DNA of 64,000 nt from Pseudomonas cerasi (lineage in GTDB: Bacteria; Pseudomonadota; Gammaproteobacteria; Pseudomonadales; Pseudomonadaceae), in NCBI RefSeq assembly GCF_900074915.1, contig NZ_LT222319.1, positions 4,683,001 through 4,747,000 on the forward strand, read 5' to 3'. Each line of letters begins with the position of its first letter. Positions within the stretch are counted from its first letter, which is position 1. The notes beneath the pieces were generated by a model. That model did not search any database, had not been told where the DNA came from, and worked only from the letters and a program-made list of their open reading frames with translations. The translations under genes and the position numbers were made by a program. Of the stretch, positions 19,475-29,242 are shown piece by piece.

Positions 19475-20989
19475 TCACTTCTTGACCGTTTCCTCGAGCG
19501 TAAAGCGGCCCAGCGGGTTCTGACCGAAGTGCTCGATGTTCTTACGCGACACACTGATGTAGGGACTGTAGTAGAGGTCGATCCAGTTGACGTCGGCCTT
19601 GGCCATTTTCTGCAGGTCGATGTACATCTGCTCGCGCTTTTTCGGGTCCATTTCGACCCGTGCGGCAGCGACCAGCTCTTTGACCTTGTCGTTCTTGTAA
19701 TGGGTCATGTAGTTATTGTTGGTGTCGTGGCCGAGCACGAAGGTGGTCTTCTGGTCCGGGTCGAGGATGTCGTTGGTCCAGTACATCACGGAGATGTCGT
19801 AGTCACCGGCAATCAGCATGTCCCAGCTCTGGCTCGGGTCGACTTTCTGCAGTGTTGTGGTCACGCCGACCTTGGCCAGTTGCTGTTGCAGCATGACCGC
19901 GATTTGCTCGTCGACCTCGTTGCCCGCGTTGACCACGTAATTGAGTTTCAGGTCCGATGCACCGGCGTCCGCCAGCATCTGTTTGGCCTTCACCGGGTCA
20001 TAAGGGCGTTGCAGGTTGTCGGCGTAGTGGTACAGCGCGCCTTTGGGAATGTAGGAATTGGCCACGGTGCCCAGCCCGAAGGTAGCGGCTTCGACCAGCG
20101 ATTTCTTGTCGATGGCCATGTCCAGCGCCTGACGCACTTCAGGCTTGGCCAATGCGCCGTGTTCGTGGTTGATCAGCAGGTGATCCTCGCGAGTGGAGGG
20201 GTCGAGGTGGACCACCAGATCGGGGTCCTTCTGCAGATTTGCGATGCGCGAGAACGGTATCCATATCGCAGCATCGAGCTCGCCCTTCTGGACCATGAGC
20301 GTGCGGGTGTTGTCGTCCGGCACCGAGATCCACTCGACACCGTCCAGGCTCACGCTCGGCGCTTCCCAGAAGTTGGGGTTCTTCGCCAGAATTACCCGGT
20401 CACCGCGCCGCCATTCCTTCACGGTAAATGCGCCGGAGCTGACAGGCTGCTCGGCATACGCCTCTTCGCCCATGCTCTTCATGGCTTTCTCGGAGAGAAT
20501 CGACACGTTGGGCAGGGCCAGTTGCGAGAGGAACGAGGCCGAAGGATTCTTCAGCGTGATGACCAGCGTATGCGGATCTGTCGCAACGGCCTTGTCGATA
20601 ATCTTGTAGGAATCGCTCCACAGCGAACCCTTGTCGTCGCGAATTCGCAGCAGGCTGAACACTGCGTCACTGGCCGTCAGGTCCGAGCCATCGGAGAATT
20701 TGGCCGGGCGCATCTTGAGCGTATAGGTCAGCCCGTCAGGCGAGATCGACCAGCTTTCCGCCAGCCCCGGCACCAGCCTGGTGCCTTTGTCATCTACGCG
20801 GATCAGCACATCGTAGACGTTGGAAAACACCCAGTTGTCGATGTTCTGCGCACTTTTGATCGGGTCGAACGTGGTGCCGTCCTCACGACGGCCGATGGTC
20901 AGCACGCCCGCAGCTTCGGCAACACCCGCCGCCAGTGAACAGGCCGCCAGCATGGCGACGGTCAGCATTTTCATTGGTCGAGCTTTCAT
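19475..20989 (-). CDS. Peptide ABC transporter periplasmic binding protein (SBP family 5)
   Basis: Captures the peptide or peptide-like substrate in the periplasm for the adjacent importer. The 504-residue protein has a signal peptide (MKARPMKMLTVAMLAACSLAAGVAEA) and the family 5 pattern: TFDPIKSAQN, GLAESWSISPDGLTYTLKMRPAKFSDGSDLTASDAVFSL, and EVRQALDMAIDKKSLVEAA. The ATG at 20989 has an AAGGAG nine bases upstream; an ATG two codons earlier would be only three bases from it. It is the last gene of a five-gene operon divergent from a LuxR solo, so it may bind plant-derived peptides or related signals. The ligand is inferred. Confidence 0.92.
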   Translation of the reverse strand: MKARPMKMLTVAMLAACSLAAGVAEAAGVLTIGRREDGTTFDPIKSAQNIDNWVFSNVYDVLIRVDDKGTRLVPGLAESWSISPDGLTYTLKMRPAKFSDGSDLTASDAVFSLLRIRDDKGSLWSDSYKIIDKAVATDPHTLVITLKNPSASFLSQLALPNVSILSEKAMKSMGEEAYAEQPVSSGAFTVKEWRRGDRVILAKNPNFWEAPSVSLDGVEWISVPDDNTRTLMVQKGELDAAIWIPFSRIANLQKDPDLVVHLDPSTREDHLLINHEHGALAKPEVRQALDMAIDKKSLVEAATFGLGTVANSYIPKGALYHYADNLQRPYDPVKAKQMLADAGASDLKLNYVVNAGNEVDEQIAVMLQQQLAKVGVTTTLQKVDPSQSWDMLIAGDYDISVMYWTNDILDPDQKTTFVLGHDTNNNYMTHYKNDKVKELVAAARVEMDPKKREQMYIDLQKMAKADVNWIDLYYSPYISVSRKNIEHFGQNPLGRFTLEETVKK

Positions 20990-21027
20990 ACGCATGAACT
21001 CCTTGTCGATGTCGGGACAGATCAGGA

Positions 21028-22008
21028 TCAAAAAATCGGGGCTTCCAGCACACAGTCGTAGCGCTGCTGGCCGACATGCCGCGTCGGTGGCGCGACGCTG
21101 GAACAGGTCGGCCTGGCAAACCGGCAACGCGGATGAAACGCGCAGCCGTCGGGTAGCTGCAGGGGGCTTGGCGGCTCACCCTGCAACGGCTCGCCGGGCA
21201 ACGGGCGATCCGGATCGATTTCCGGAATCGCCTGAATCAGCGCAGCGGTATAGGGGTGACGCGGCGAGAGAAAGACGTCCTCTACCGGGCCTTCTTCAAC
21301 AATTTTGCCCAGGTACATGACCGCCACCCGATCGCACAGGCGACGCACGATGGCCAGGTCATGGGCAATGAACAGAATCGCCAGGTTCATGCGCTGGCGC
21401 AGCTCCAGCAGCAGGTTGATGATCTGTCCCTGAATGGAGACGTCCAGTGCCGCCACACACTCGTCGGCAATGATCAGCCGTGGCTCGATGGCCAGCGCGC
21501 GGGCGATGCCGACACGCTGACATTGTCCGCCGCTCAAGGCACCCGGCTTGCGTTCGGCAAATTCGGGCCGCAGACCGACCATGTCGAGCAGCTCGATGAC
21601 CCGCGCCGGAATGTCGGAAGTGGCGACCTTGCGCTGCACGGCGAGCACCTCGGCCAGCGTCGCACCGATGGTCACGCGCGGGTTGAGCGAAGAGGACGGG
21701 TCCTGAAAGACCATCGCGGTTTCGCTGCGCAGGCGTTGCAGATTGATACCGCTGCCCTGGGCCATGTCGACGTCATCGAAGACGATCTGCCCGGAGGTGA
21801 TGTCATTCAGGCGCAGAATAGCCCGCCCCAGCGTGCTCTTGCCGCTGCCGGACTCGCCGACCAGACCCAGCGTTTCACCCGCACAAATGCTCAGCGACAC
21901 CCCGTTGACGGCGTGCACCCAACGCTTGTTGAGACCGAGGAAACCCGAGCCGGGGGCCGGGAAGCGCACCACCAGATCATTGACGTTCAGCAGTGTGGTG
22001 CCGCTCAT
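21028..22008 (-). CDS. Peptide ABC transporter ATP-binding protein (OppF/DppF type)
   Basis: Cytoplasmic ATPase of the importer. The 326-residue protein has Walker [16 protein letters not shown]-loop FQDPSSSLNPR, signature LSGGQCQRVGIARAL (Cys where most have Arg/Gln) and Walker B LIIADECVAALDVS (Cys-Val replacing the usual Pro-Thr). The C-terminal oligopeptide-family extension has the cysteine cluster CAFHPRCRFARPTC, typical of iron-sulphur-type opp/dpp ATPases. It overlaps the upstream ATPase gene by four bases (ATGA), so the two are translationally coupled. Confidence 0.94.
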   Translation of the reverse strand: MSGTTLLNVNDLVVRFPAPGSGFLGLNKRWVHAVNGVSLSICAGETLGLVGESGSGKSTLGRAILRLNDITSGQIVFDDVDMAQGSGINLQRLRSETAMVFQDPSSSLNPRVTIGATLAEVLAVQRKVATSDIPARVIELLDMVGLRPEFAERKPGALSGGQCQRVGIARALAIEPRLIIADECVAALDVSIQGQIINLLLELRQRMNLAILFIAHDLAIVRRLCDRVAVMYLGKIVEEGPVEDVFLSPRHPYTAALIQAIPEIDPDRPLPGEPLQGEPPSPLQLPDGCAFHPRCRFARPTCSSVAPPTRHVGQQRYDCVLEAPIF

Positions 22009-23009
22009 GAAACGGCCTCCCGGGATTGCACCAACGGGTAGTGACAGGCCGCAGCATGGGCAACGCCCATCGGCCGCATCAGCGGCAGCTTGTCAGGGCA
22101 GTCTGCCCCCGCATGACTGCAGCGGGCATGAAAACGACAACCGCTTGGCAGTGCGTCGAGCAAGGGCGGCTGACCGGGAATGGTCCGTAGCAGTTCGCTG
22201 CCCGCGCTGCTGGCGGGCTGGCATTCGATCAGGCCGTGGGTATAAGGATGGCGTGCGCGAGCGAGCACGTCGCGCTTGCTGCCGTGCTCACACAGGCGAC
22301 CGGCATACATCACCGCGATGGAGTCGCAGGTTTGCGCCACCACGCCGAGGTCGTGGGTGATCATGATCAACGACAGCCCGTGCCGGTCGCGCAAGTCCAG
22401 CAACAGACGCAGGATTTGCGCCTGCACCGTCACATCCAGTGCGGTGGTCGGCTCATCGGCGATCAGGACCTGCGGCCCACAGCCCAGCGCTACGGCAATC
22501 ATTGCGCGCTGGCGCATGCCACCGGAAAATTCGTGGGGGAAGTTATCCACACGCGACGCCGGATCGGGAATGCCGACCTGGCGCAAAAGATCGATGGCCT
22601 GCGCCCGGGCTTCACGCTTCGACGCGCCCTGATGCAGACGCACACCTTCGGCGACCTGCTCGCCGATACGCATCAGCGGGTCCAGGTGGCTGCTGGGATT
22701 CTGGAAAATCATGCCGATCCGCCGTCCGCGCATGGCACGCATTCCAGCGGCATCCAGCGTCAACAGATCGACATCATTGAGGCGTACCGAGCCGCCGCGC
22801 ACGTGCAGATCCGGCGACGGCATCAATTGCATCAACGCCCGGCAGGCCATGGTCTTGCCAGAGCCACTTTCACCGACCAGCCCGAGAATCTCGCCCTGGT
22901 GCAGGTCGAACGACAACCGGTCAACCAAGGTCACTTCGCGATTTCGATGGTTCGCTGCATGGCTCGCCACCACGCTCATCTCGCTGACCTGCAGCACGGG
23001 CGTACTCAT
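22005..23009 (-). CDS. Peptide ABC transporter ATP-binding protein (OppD/DppD type)
   Basis: Partner ATPase of 334 residues. Walker A is [18 protein letters not shown]-loop [11 protein letters not shown], signature [15 protein letters not shown] and Walker [15 protein letters not shown]. The C-terminal cysteine motif is [14 protein letters not shown]. The start [14 protein letters not shown] has a GGGAGAACGGCA ribosome site. It overlaps the permease gene upstream and the second ATPase gene downstream by four bases each. Confidence 0.94.
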   Translation of the reverse strand: MSTPVLQVSEMSVVASHAANHRNREVTLVDRLSFDLHQGEILGLVGESGSGKTMACRALMQLMPSPDLHVRGGSVRLNDVDLLTLDAAGMRAMRGRRIGMIFQNPSSHLDPLMRIGEQVAEGVRLHQGASKREARAQAIDLLRQVGIPDPASRVDNFPHEFSGGMRQRAMIAVALGCGPQVLIADEPTTALDVTVQAQILRLLLDLRDRHGLSLIMITHDLGVVAQTCDSIAVMYAGRLCEHGSKRDVLARARHPYTHGLIECQPASSAGSELLRTIPGQPPLLDALPSGCRFHARCSHAGADCPDKLPLMRPMGVAHAAACHYPLVQSREAVS

Positions 23010-23869
23010 TGCCGTTCTCCCAGGGTTTCGGCGACGCCGTCCGCCAACAGGCTGAAGCCCATAGCCAACGTCACGATGGCCAGGCCCGGAAAGGTGCAGA
23101 TCCACCACGCCGAGGTGAGGAACGCCTGCCCTTCGGCGACCATGGTCCCCCACTCCGCCATCGGTGGTTGCACACCCAGGCCCAGGTAGCTGACCGATGC
23201 GCCGCTGAGCAGCACCAGAACCGCGTCAGACATGGAAAACACAATCGAGCTGAACATCGCGTTGGGCAGCAGATGGCGGAACAGGATACGCAAGTGACCA
23301 AAACCCAGGCTTTTGGCCGCCAAGGCAAAATCGCTTTCCTTGAGCACCAGGATCTGTGAGCGGATCAGCCGCGCATAAGACACCCAGCCCACCAGTGCCA
23401 TGGCGATGTAGAAGCTGCCCAGGCCCGGCCCGAGAATCGCGATGATCGCCAGCATCAACACCAGAAACGGGAACGCCAGCACGATGTCGATCACGCGCAT
23501 GCACAGGTTGTCGAAGCGCCCGCCAATGTAGCCCGACAAGGCGCCGATGAAGGTCCCGATCATGAACGGGAAGATCACCCCGAGCACGCAGATCTGCAGG
23601 TCGACGCGTGCCGCCCAGATCACTCTGGACAGAATGTCGCGACCAAAATTGTCGGTGCCGAACGGATGCGCGAGGTGCGGCGCGAGCATGCGCAGCTCGG
23701 TGTTCTGGTAGATCGGATCGTAAGGTGCCAGCCATGGCGCAAACAGCGCCAGTATCAGCCACCCGCCCAGTAAGCAGCCGCCCAGCAGCATCGCCAGCCG
23801 GCCATTGCGCAAACGCAGGCGCAGCCGGGAACGCCAGTGCGGACGAAGATGCGCATGGGCCACGGTCAT
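23006..23869 (-). CDS. Peptide ABC transporter permease (DppC/OppC type)
   Basis: Inner-membrane pore subunit of 287 residues with about six membrane segments. An N-terminal helix (LAMLLGGCLLGGWLILALFAPWL) is followed by the HPFGTDNFGRDILSRVIW motif typical of DppC/OppC. The EAA loop region is KSLGFGHLRILFRHLLPNAM. It overlaps both neighbours by four bases. Confidence 0.94.
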   Translation of the reverse strand: MTVAHAHLRPHWRSRLRLRLRNGRLAMLLGGCLLGGWLILALFAPWLAPYDPIYQNTELRMLAPHLAHPFGTDNFGRDILSRVIWAARVDLQICVLGVIFPFMIGTFIGALSGYIGGRFDNLCMRVIDIVLAFPFLVLMLAIIAILGPGLGSFYIAMALVGWVSYARLIRSQILVLKESDFALAAKSLGFGHLRILFRHLLPNAMFSSIVFSMSDAVLVLLSGASVSYLGLGVQPPMAEWGTMVAEGQAFLTSAWWICTFPGLAIVTLAMGFSLLADGVAETLGERQ

Positions 23870-24813
23870 TTGATATTCACCCGCGGGTCGATGGCCACCG
23901 TGGCCACATCGGCAAGGAAGTTCACGATCACCGTGGCGCATGCCAGCACCATCGCCACACCCTGCACCACCATGTAATCGCGGCTGAAGATGCCGCGCAC
24001 CAGCAACTGACCGATGCCGGGAATCGCAAACAGACTTTCGATCACCACGGTGCCGCTGATCAGCCAGCCGATGTTCACCGCCAGCAGGTTGATCGAAGGC
24101 ACCAGCGAATTGGGCAACACGTGGCGCCGAAACAGCGCACTTTCACTGAGGCCACGCGCCCGGGCCGCCGTCACATGATCGGCTTGCAGCTCCACGAGCA
24201 TGCTCGCACGCAGGTTGCGAATCAGCACCGCAGACAGGGCCAGAGCGATGGTCAGACAGGGCAGCACCAGGTGATGAACCTTGTCCAGCCAGTCGCTGCC
24301 GTAGCCCGACACCGGAAACCAGCCAAGCTGCACACTGAACATCAGGATCAGCATGATCCCCAGCCAGAACGCCGGCATGCCCAGCCCAGTGGTGGTGAAG
24401 ACGCGGATCAGGTTGTCGCTCCAACTGCCTTTGTTGCGAGCCGCGAGCGTGGCGAGGGGCACGGCAATCAGCAACGCCAGCAGAACGCTGCCCAACACCA
24501 GACATACGGTGGGCTCGATCCGTGTGCTGATCAGCTTGAGTACGTCTATCTTGTACAGCAGCGATTTACCCATATCGCCCTGCACCAGGTTTTTCATGAA
24601 ATACACGTACTGTGTCCACAGAGGCTCATCCAGACCATACTGGGCGCGGATGTTGGCCAAGGCCTGCGGTGTGGAACGCGAACCCAGCAGGATGCGCGCC
24701 GGATCGCCGGGGATCGAACGCACCAGAATGAAGGTGACCAGGCTGATGCCGAACAGCACCGGCAGCAGCTGCAACGGACGCTGGAGAATGAAACGATAAC
24801 GACCCAGATTCAT
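23866..24813 (-). CDS. Peptide ABC transporter permease (DppB/OppB type)
   Basis: First gene of the operon; 315 residues, about six membrane segments. The start MNLGRYRFILQRPLQLLPVLFGISLVTFILVRSIPGDPA is characteristic of DppB/OppB. The EAA loop is ARGLSESALFRRHVLPNSLVP, and the C-terminal AIPGIGQLLVRGIFSRDYMVVQG is also a family signature. An open 35-codon upstream extension lacks family similarity and is not used. The operon is read away from the LuxR solo gene and has a candidate lux-box upstream. Confidence 0.94.
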   Translation of the reverse strand: MNLGRYRFILQRPLQLLPVLFGISLVTFILVRSIPGDPARILLGSRSTPQALANIRAQYGLDEPLWTQYVYFMKNLVQGDMGKSLLYKIDVLKLISTRIEPTVCLVLGSVLLALLIAVPLATLAARNKGSWSDNLIRVFTTTGLGMPAFWLGIMLILMFSVQLGWFPVSGYGSDWLDKVHHLVLPCLTIALALSAVLIRNLRASMLVELQADHVTAARARGLSESALFRRHVLPNSLVPSINLLAVNIGWLISGTVVIESLFAIPGIGQLLVRGIFSRDYMVVQGVAMVLACATVIVNFLADVATVAIDPRVNIK

Positions 24814-25031
24814 CAGACGCCCCGATGCTGTGACAGAAAATTCAGCAGGACCGGAAAGTACGCCGCCGCCCCCTCTACGTAAAAGGGCAGAGCAAAGTTG
24901 TAGTCGAACATTGACCATCCGTCGACTTTGATTGTTTTCAGCTCATCCGGCCTGTGTTCATAGCCCATTGCATTGCACCTTTGCGGACGACGCTCATGGC
25001 ATCAACCCTATCCTGCAAGGCGAGCGCAGAC

Positions 25032-25051
25032 AGCTAGCAATTCTTATAGGT
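25032..25051 (-). promoter_or_regulatory. Candidate lux-box facing the peptide transporter operon
   Basis: Reads ACCTAT-N8-CTAGCT on the minus strand, the 6-8-6 geometry of LuxR-family boxes (consensus ACCTGT-N8-ACAGGT). It agrees at 12 of 20 positions with the box upstream of pip. Its centre lies 34 bases from the centre of a possible -10 (TAGGGT), the same distance as at pip, which fits a class II activator position near -42. Confidence 0.6.
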
Positions 25052-25097
25052 TTTACAGGACTGGCAGCCGGTTGGGCGCACGCGTGGCACCGTCCTT

Positions 25098-25115
25098 GCT
25101 AATTGCTATATTAGC
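25098..25115 (+). promoter_or_regulatory. Palindrome over the putative luxR -10
   Basis: GCTAAT-N6-ATTAGC, a perfect six-base inverted repeat that contains the best -10 for the LuxR solo gene (TATATT at 25107-25112). No good -35 is seen. It may be an operator or a chance AT-rich palindrome. Confidence 0.35.
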
Positions 25116-25151
25116 GCCCTACATCGGCTCAATGACAAAGGAGGTCATGCC

Positions 25152-25916
25152 ATGCATATCAGGTTGTCGGATTTCAATTCGCGGCTGCAGTCTGCATCCA
25201 CGCTGGATCAGCAAATGGATTGCGCGCTGCTGCTGGCATCGGATCTCGGATTCGATGCCGTAATTTATGACTACAGCCCGGTGCCGGTGTCCCATGATGG
25301 AGCACTGATCACCCCGTCGCTGCTGTCATTGCGCAATACACCTGCGGACTGGTACGCGCTTTGGTGCAGTCAGGGCTATTACCAGATCGATCCGGTGCAA
25401 CACCTGGCCGTCGCCAGCGTCTCGCCTTTTGTATGGTCATACCAGCCCAGGGCCGAGACGGTCCTGAAAACCTTCATCACGGATATGCACAAGCCGGTGG
25501 TGCGCTATCTGCATGACTCACACATGACCTGTGGCGTGACGGTGCCGATCCACATGCCCAAAGGCGGTTTCGCCACATTGACCGGTCTGTGTGCGGACGG
25601 CAGCGATGTCGCTCTCGAGGACGCCCGCCAGAGCCTGGCCGAGTTCGGCCTGCTGGCTCACGCCTTTCAGGAGGTCGCCTACCCGCTGTTCGACCAGAAA
25701 ATTCGCTCGTGCAATGCGATCAGGCTGACCCCGCGCGAGCGCGAGTGCCTGAGCTGGTCTGCCGAGGGACTGACGGCCAGGGAGATTGCCGATCAGCTCA
25801 ACCGCTCTGTCGCCACGGTGACCTTGCACCTGAATTCGGCCATGCAGAAGCTGGGGGCCAAAAACCGTGTACAGGCGGTAGTGCGTGCCGTTCATTACCG
25901 TTTACTCGACCACTGA
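25152..25916 (+). CDS. LuxR solo of the plant-responsive PipR/PsoR/OryR type
   Basis: Transcription factor of 254 residues with an N-terminal autoinducer-binding domain (about 15-165) and a C-terminal LuxR HTH (about 190-250, LTPRERECLSWSAEGLTAREIADQLNRSVATVTLHLNSAM). Aligning to TraR numbering from the invariant Asp70-Pro71 (here D80-P81), Trp57 is kept (W67), Tyr61 is replaced by Trp (W71) and Trp85 is kept (W95). Tyr61-to-Trp is a hallmark of solos that answer plant compounds rather than AHLs. No luxI-type gene is nearby. The pip neighbour and divergent peptide importer match the PipR locus layout. Confidence 0.9.
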   Translation: MHIRLSDFNSRLQSASTLDQQMDCALLLASDLGFDAVIYDYSPVPVSHDGALITPSLLSLRNTPADWYALWCSQGYYQIDPVQHLAVASVSPFVWSYQPRAETVLKTFITDMHKPVVRYLHDSHMTCGVTVPIHMPKGGFATLTGLCADGSDVALEDARQSLAEFGLLAHAFQEVAYPLFDQKIRSCNAIRLTPRERECLSWSAEGLTAREIADQLNRSVATVTLHLNSAMQKLGAKNRVQAVVRAVHYRLLDH

Positions 25917-25933
25917 CCGGTTTATCGGCCAAA

Positions 25934-25953
25934 ACCTATCATTTTCTATAGTT
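25934..25953 (+). promoter_or_regulatory. Candidate lux-box upstream of pip
   Basis: Reads ACCTAT-N8-ATAGTT, an imperfect inverted repeat with lux-box geometry. A possible -10 (TATGGT, 25975-25980) is centred 34 bases downstream, giving an activator site near -42 and a start of transcription about 25 bases before the pip ATG. It is probably the target of the LuxR solo encoded just upstream. Confidence 0.65.
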
Positions 25954-26011
25954 ATGAGGCGCAAGACGCCGCGCTATGGTGCCCCCAAACTATCCAGCAG
26001 GGACCGGCGAC

Positions 26012-26935
26012 ATGGCAGATATGACGATCAAGGAAGGTTTTGCGCCTTTTGGCGACTATCAGACGTGGTATCGCATCACAGGCGACCCGCACGGTCCCGG
26101 CACACCATTGGTCATTCTGCACGGCGGCCCCGGTTGTACGCACGACTACGTCGATTCGTTCAAGGACATCGCCAGCACCGGCCGGGCCGTTATCCACTAC
26201 GACCAGTTGGGTAACGGAAAGTCGACCCACTTGCCCGACAAGGGTCGCGACTTCTGGACGGTCAAACTGTTCCTGAGCGAGCTGGATAACCTGCTTGAGC
26301 ACTTGGGCATCGAAAACAACTACGCATTGCTGGGCCAGTCGTGGGGCGGCATGCTGGCGTCAGAGCATGCCGTGCGTCAGCCCGAAGGGCTGAAAGCGCT
26401 GATCATCGCCAACTCTCCCGCAGACATGCGCACCTGGGTAAGTGAGGCCAACCGGCTGCGCGAGGATCTGCCATCTGACGTGCAGGCCGCGTTGCTCAAG
26501 CATGAAAAAGCGGACACCTTGAAAGACCCGGAATACCTGAAAGCCTCGCGAGCATTCTATGACCGTCACGTGTGCCGCATCACACCGTGGCCGGAGGAGG
26601 TAAAACGTACCTTCGACGCGATTGACGCCGATCCGACCGTGTACCACGCCATGAATGGCCCTACCGAGTTTCACGTTATCGGCACGATGAAGGACTGGAC
26701 CATCGTCGATCGCCTGAAACTCATCAGCGTTCCGACCTTGCTGATTTCCGGTAAGTATGACGAAGCCACACCGCTCGTCGTGAAGCCCTATGTGGATAAC
26801 GTCCCCACCATCAGTTGGTCTGTTTTCGAAGAGTCCAGTCACATGCCCCATGTAGAAGAGCGAATGGCCTGCATGGGATGCATCGCAGGTTTTCTGGACA
26901 CGTTGGTCGAATCGGTTGCAGAGTCCGCAGCTTGA
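26012..26935 (+). CDS. pip: Proline iminopeptidase (alpha/beta hydrolase, S33)
   Basis: Releases N-terminal proline from peptides. The 307-residue protein has the oxyanion motif HGGPG (38-42), the nucleophile elbow GQSWGG with Ser110, the acid in [12 protein letters not shown] and the histidine in [10 protein letters not shown]. No signal peptide is present, so it is cytoplasmic and would act on imported peptides. The ATG chosen ([10 protein letters not shown]) has an AGGGA ribosome site seven bases upstream; an in-frame ATG 12 codons earlier overlaps the putative -10. Linkage to a LuxR solo is the known pattern in plant-associated bacteria. Confidence 0.93.
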   Translation: MADMTIKEGFAPFGDYQTWYRITGDPHGPGTPLVILHGGPGCTHDYVDSFKDIASTGRAVIHYDQLGNGKSTHLPDKGRDFWTVKLFLSELDNLLEHLGIENNYALLGQSWGGMLASEHAVRQPEGLKALIIANSPADMRTWVSEANRLREDLPSDVQAALLKHEKADTLKDPEYLKASRAFYDRHVCRITPWPEEVKRTFDAIDADPTVYHAMNGPTEFHVIGTMKDWTIVDRLKLISVPTLLISGKYDEATPLVVKPYVDNVPTISWSVFEESSHMPHVEERMACMGCIAGFLDTLVESVAESAA

Positions 26936-27202
26936 TGTTCAGGCCTGATGGATCCACGCCCTGAGAGTTGCACTATTAGGGCGAATACTTTAGTAGCATT
27001 CACCCGACTAACGGTTAACTTTGCTCACAGTGTTACTGGAACTTTTTGCCAACATACGGTTGCCTGATAGCGAATAGTTGCATAAAGCCATTATGAAATA
27101 ACTTTCATGGCTATTTTGTTAAAGCTCTCTCGTTTTCAGCAGAAAAACAGTTACTGGAAGGAAAGTATTGGCCTTCCGCCTGTTTTGCCGCTGGAGGCAA
27201 CC

Positions 27203-28828
27203 ATGAACCTCAGATCGTTAAGTATTTCACGCAGGGCCTCCCTGTGCTTTGGCGTTATTACCTTACTGTTGATCGGTCTGGGTGCCTTCTCCTACGTGCA
27301 GATCGACCATCTGCGCAAGGCTGAGCAGAACATTGAAGAAAACTCACTGCCCAGCATCCAGGTAGTCGACGACATTCAGATCGCCCTGCTTCACGCTCGC
27401 CTGGAAAGCATCAGGATGCTTGCGAGCACCGATCCCGCTGTACACGCCACCGCGGAAGCCAAGGTCCGGGAAGCGATCGAGGCGCTGCGTGCCAACAGCG
27501 ACTTTTATCAAAAACGCCTGCTTTCAGGCGAAGCCGACCGCGCGCAATTCGAAGAAGCCAACAACAAGATGAGCGTATACATTGATGGCTTGAAACAGGT
27601 CGTCGCGCTGGACACCTCTGATCATGAAAGAGCGGTCTCCCTTGCCAACGGAGAGCAGGCCCAAAAGGCCACTGCGTACCAGGAAAAACTTACCAGACTG
27701 CGCGAGCAAAATGCCACGGAAGCCGTGAGCTCCGGGAAAGATGCAACCGAGGTCTACAATCACAGCGTCAACGTCCTGATGATTGTGCTGATCGCAGCGT
27801 TCCTGCTTACCGTGGTCCTCGCGATTGCCCTGACACGCAGCATCGTCGACCCGATCAGCGTCTCGCTCAAACTCGCAGAAGACATCGCCGCCGGTGACCT
27901 GACCCGACAACTTAGCGTTGCCGGCAGTGATGAAGCATCACGCTTGATGACGGCCCTGAATACCATGTCGGGGAACCTGCGCACCACCATTCACGAAATT
28001 TCCGGCGCCTCCGCACAACTGAGCACTGCCGCCGTCGAGATGACGTCGATCACCGAAAGTGCCGACCGCACGCTGCAGCAGCAGAACAGCGAAATCGAGC
28101 AGGCTGCTACTGCGGTAAACGAAATGAGTGCTGCCGTAGAAGAGGTCGCTCGTAATGCTACGTCGACCTCGCAGGCCGCCCAACAGTCGAGCCTTTCCGC
28201 CGACCTGGGTAACCAGCGCGTTAACGAAACCCTGACGGCCATGCAGAACCTGACAGGCCTGGTCGAGGGCTCTTCAGCGCAAGTCACTGCGCTGGCTGGC
28301 CAGGCTCAGGACATCAGCAAAGTGCTGGGCGTGATTCGCGGCATTGCCGAACAGACCAACCTGCTGGCACTCAATGCAGCCATCGAAGCGGCGCGTGCCG
28401 GTGAACAGGGTCGCGGCTTCGCTGTGGTAGCCGATGAAGTGCGGGCTTTGGCGCATCGCACACAGACGTCCACCCAGGAAGTCGAACAGATGATTTCAGC
28501 GATTCAGGCCGGTTCTTCCGCCACGGTCGAGTCCATGCAGAAGAGCACTGAGGAAGTTCACAGCACCCGCAAGACGGCAGAGGACGCCGGAGAGTCGCTG
28601 CGTCAGATCACCAACTCGGTACTCGAGATCAATAACCGTAACCTGCAGATCGCAGCGGCCTCCGAGCAGCAGGCGCATGTAGCACGTGATGTCGACAGAA
28701 GCCTGGTCAGCATTCGCGACCTGGCCGTGCAGAGCAGCGAAGGCACCCGTCAGACCCTGATCGCCAGTACCGAACTTTCGCAGTTGGCGGTCAATCTGAA
28801 TGATCTGGTGCTGCGCTTCAAGACGTAA
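27203..28828 (+). CDS. Methyl-accepting chemotaxis protein
   Basis: Transmembrane chemoreceptor of 541 residues. TM1 is at about 12-34, followed by a helical periplasmic sensor of four-helix-bundle (4HB_MCP) type (about 35-188) and TM2 at about 190-212 ([20 protein letters not shown]). HAMP (about 213-265) and the signalling domain come next, with tip [38 protein letters not shown]. The ligand is not predictable. The C-terminus ends [10 protein letters not shown] without a CheR/CheB pentapeptide. The ATG follows CTGGAGGCAACC; an open 32-codon upstream extension lacks a ribosome site. Confidence 0.94.
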   Translation: MNLRSLSISRRASLCFGVITLLLIGLGAFSYVQIDHLRKAEQNIEENSLPSIQVVDDIQIALLHARLESIRMLASTDPAVHATAEAKVREAIEALRANSDFYQKRLLSGEADRAQFEEANNKMSVYIDGLKQVVALDTSDHERAVSLANGEQAQKATAYQEKLTRLREQNATEAVSSGKDATEVYNHSVNVLMIVLIAAFLLTVVLAIALTRSIVDPISVSLKLAEDIAAGDLTRQLSVAGSDEASRLMTALNTMSGNLRTTIHEISGASAQLSTAAVEMTSITESADRTLQQQNSEIEQAATAVNEMSAAVEEVARNATSTSQAAQQSSLSADLGNQRVNETLTAMQNLTGLVEGSSAQVTALAGQAQDISKVLGVIRGIAEQTNLLALNAAIEAARAGEQGRGFAVVADEVRALAHRTQTSTQEVEQMISAIQAGSSATVESMQKSTEEVHSTRKTAEDAGESLRQITNSVLEINNRNLQIAAASEQQAHVARDVDRSLVSIRDLAVQSSEGTRQTLIASTELSQLAVNLNDLVLRFKT

Positions 28829-28861
28829 TCCAGAACAACACCCACACATGCCGGGCATGAC

Positions 28862-28896
28862 AGAAGGGCAGCAGATTCGTCTGCTGCCCTTCTTTT
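28862..28896 (+). terminator. Rho-independent terminator after the chemoreceptor gene
   Basis: A perfect 14-base stem (AGAAGGGCAGCAGA and its complement) closed by a TTCG tetraloop and followed by T residues; an unusually stable terminator. Confidence 0.93.
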
Positions 28897-29242
28897 ATAG
28901 CGTCAGTACCGTTTTCGGCAAAAAACCCGCAATGGTTCCTCCAGCCGGCGGTCCCCTCCTCTCAAAAACTGTGAGCCGCGTCTCTCTGCTGACAGCCTTT
29001 CAGACACATAGTCTTCATTAGTTGAAATAGGATCCATAAAGACCTATTTACAAGCACAGGCTATTTGAAAAAGCCCGCAACGTTGACAGGGGCATTGAAC
29101 TCATTCAATAGTTGGCGTCGAACAACACAATATTTATGTAAGCCACGATCAGGTATGACACGATCACTTCCTGCACGGGATCGGCAGCGCCCGGCGTACC
29201 GCCAAGGCCGCATCAGTGCTTTTATGACCAGGGTGACACATT
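28897..29242. other. Gap before the single-GAF gene
   Basis: I see no gene, repeat or clear regulatory site between the terminator and the next start. The stretch is AT-richer than its surroundings around 29000-29130. Confidence 0.4.

Larger units (their letters stand above)
24814..25151. other. Divergent control region between transporter operon and LuxR solo
   Basis: No gene is visible. The region contains a lux-box-like 20-mer facing the transporter operon (25032-25051), a candidate -10 TAGGGT for that operon (25005-25010, minus strand) and a palindrome over the luxR -10. A very strong ribosome site (AAAGGAGG) lies just before the luxR start. Confidence 0.7.
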
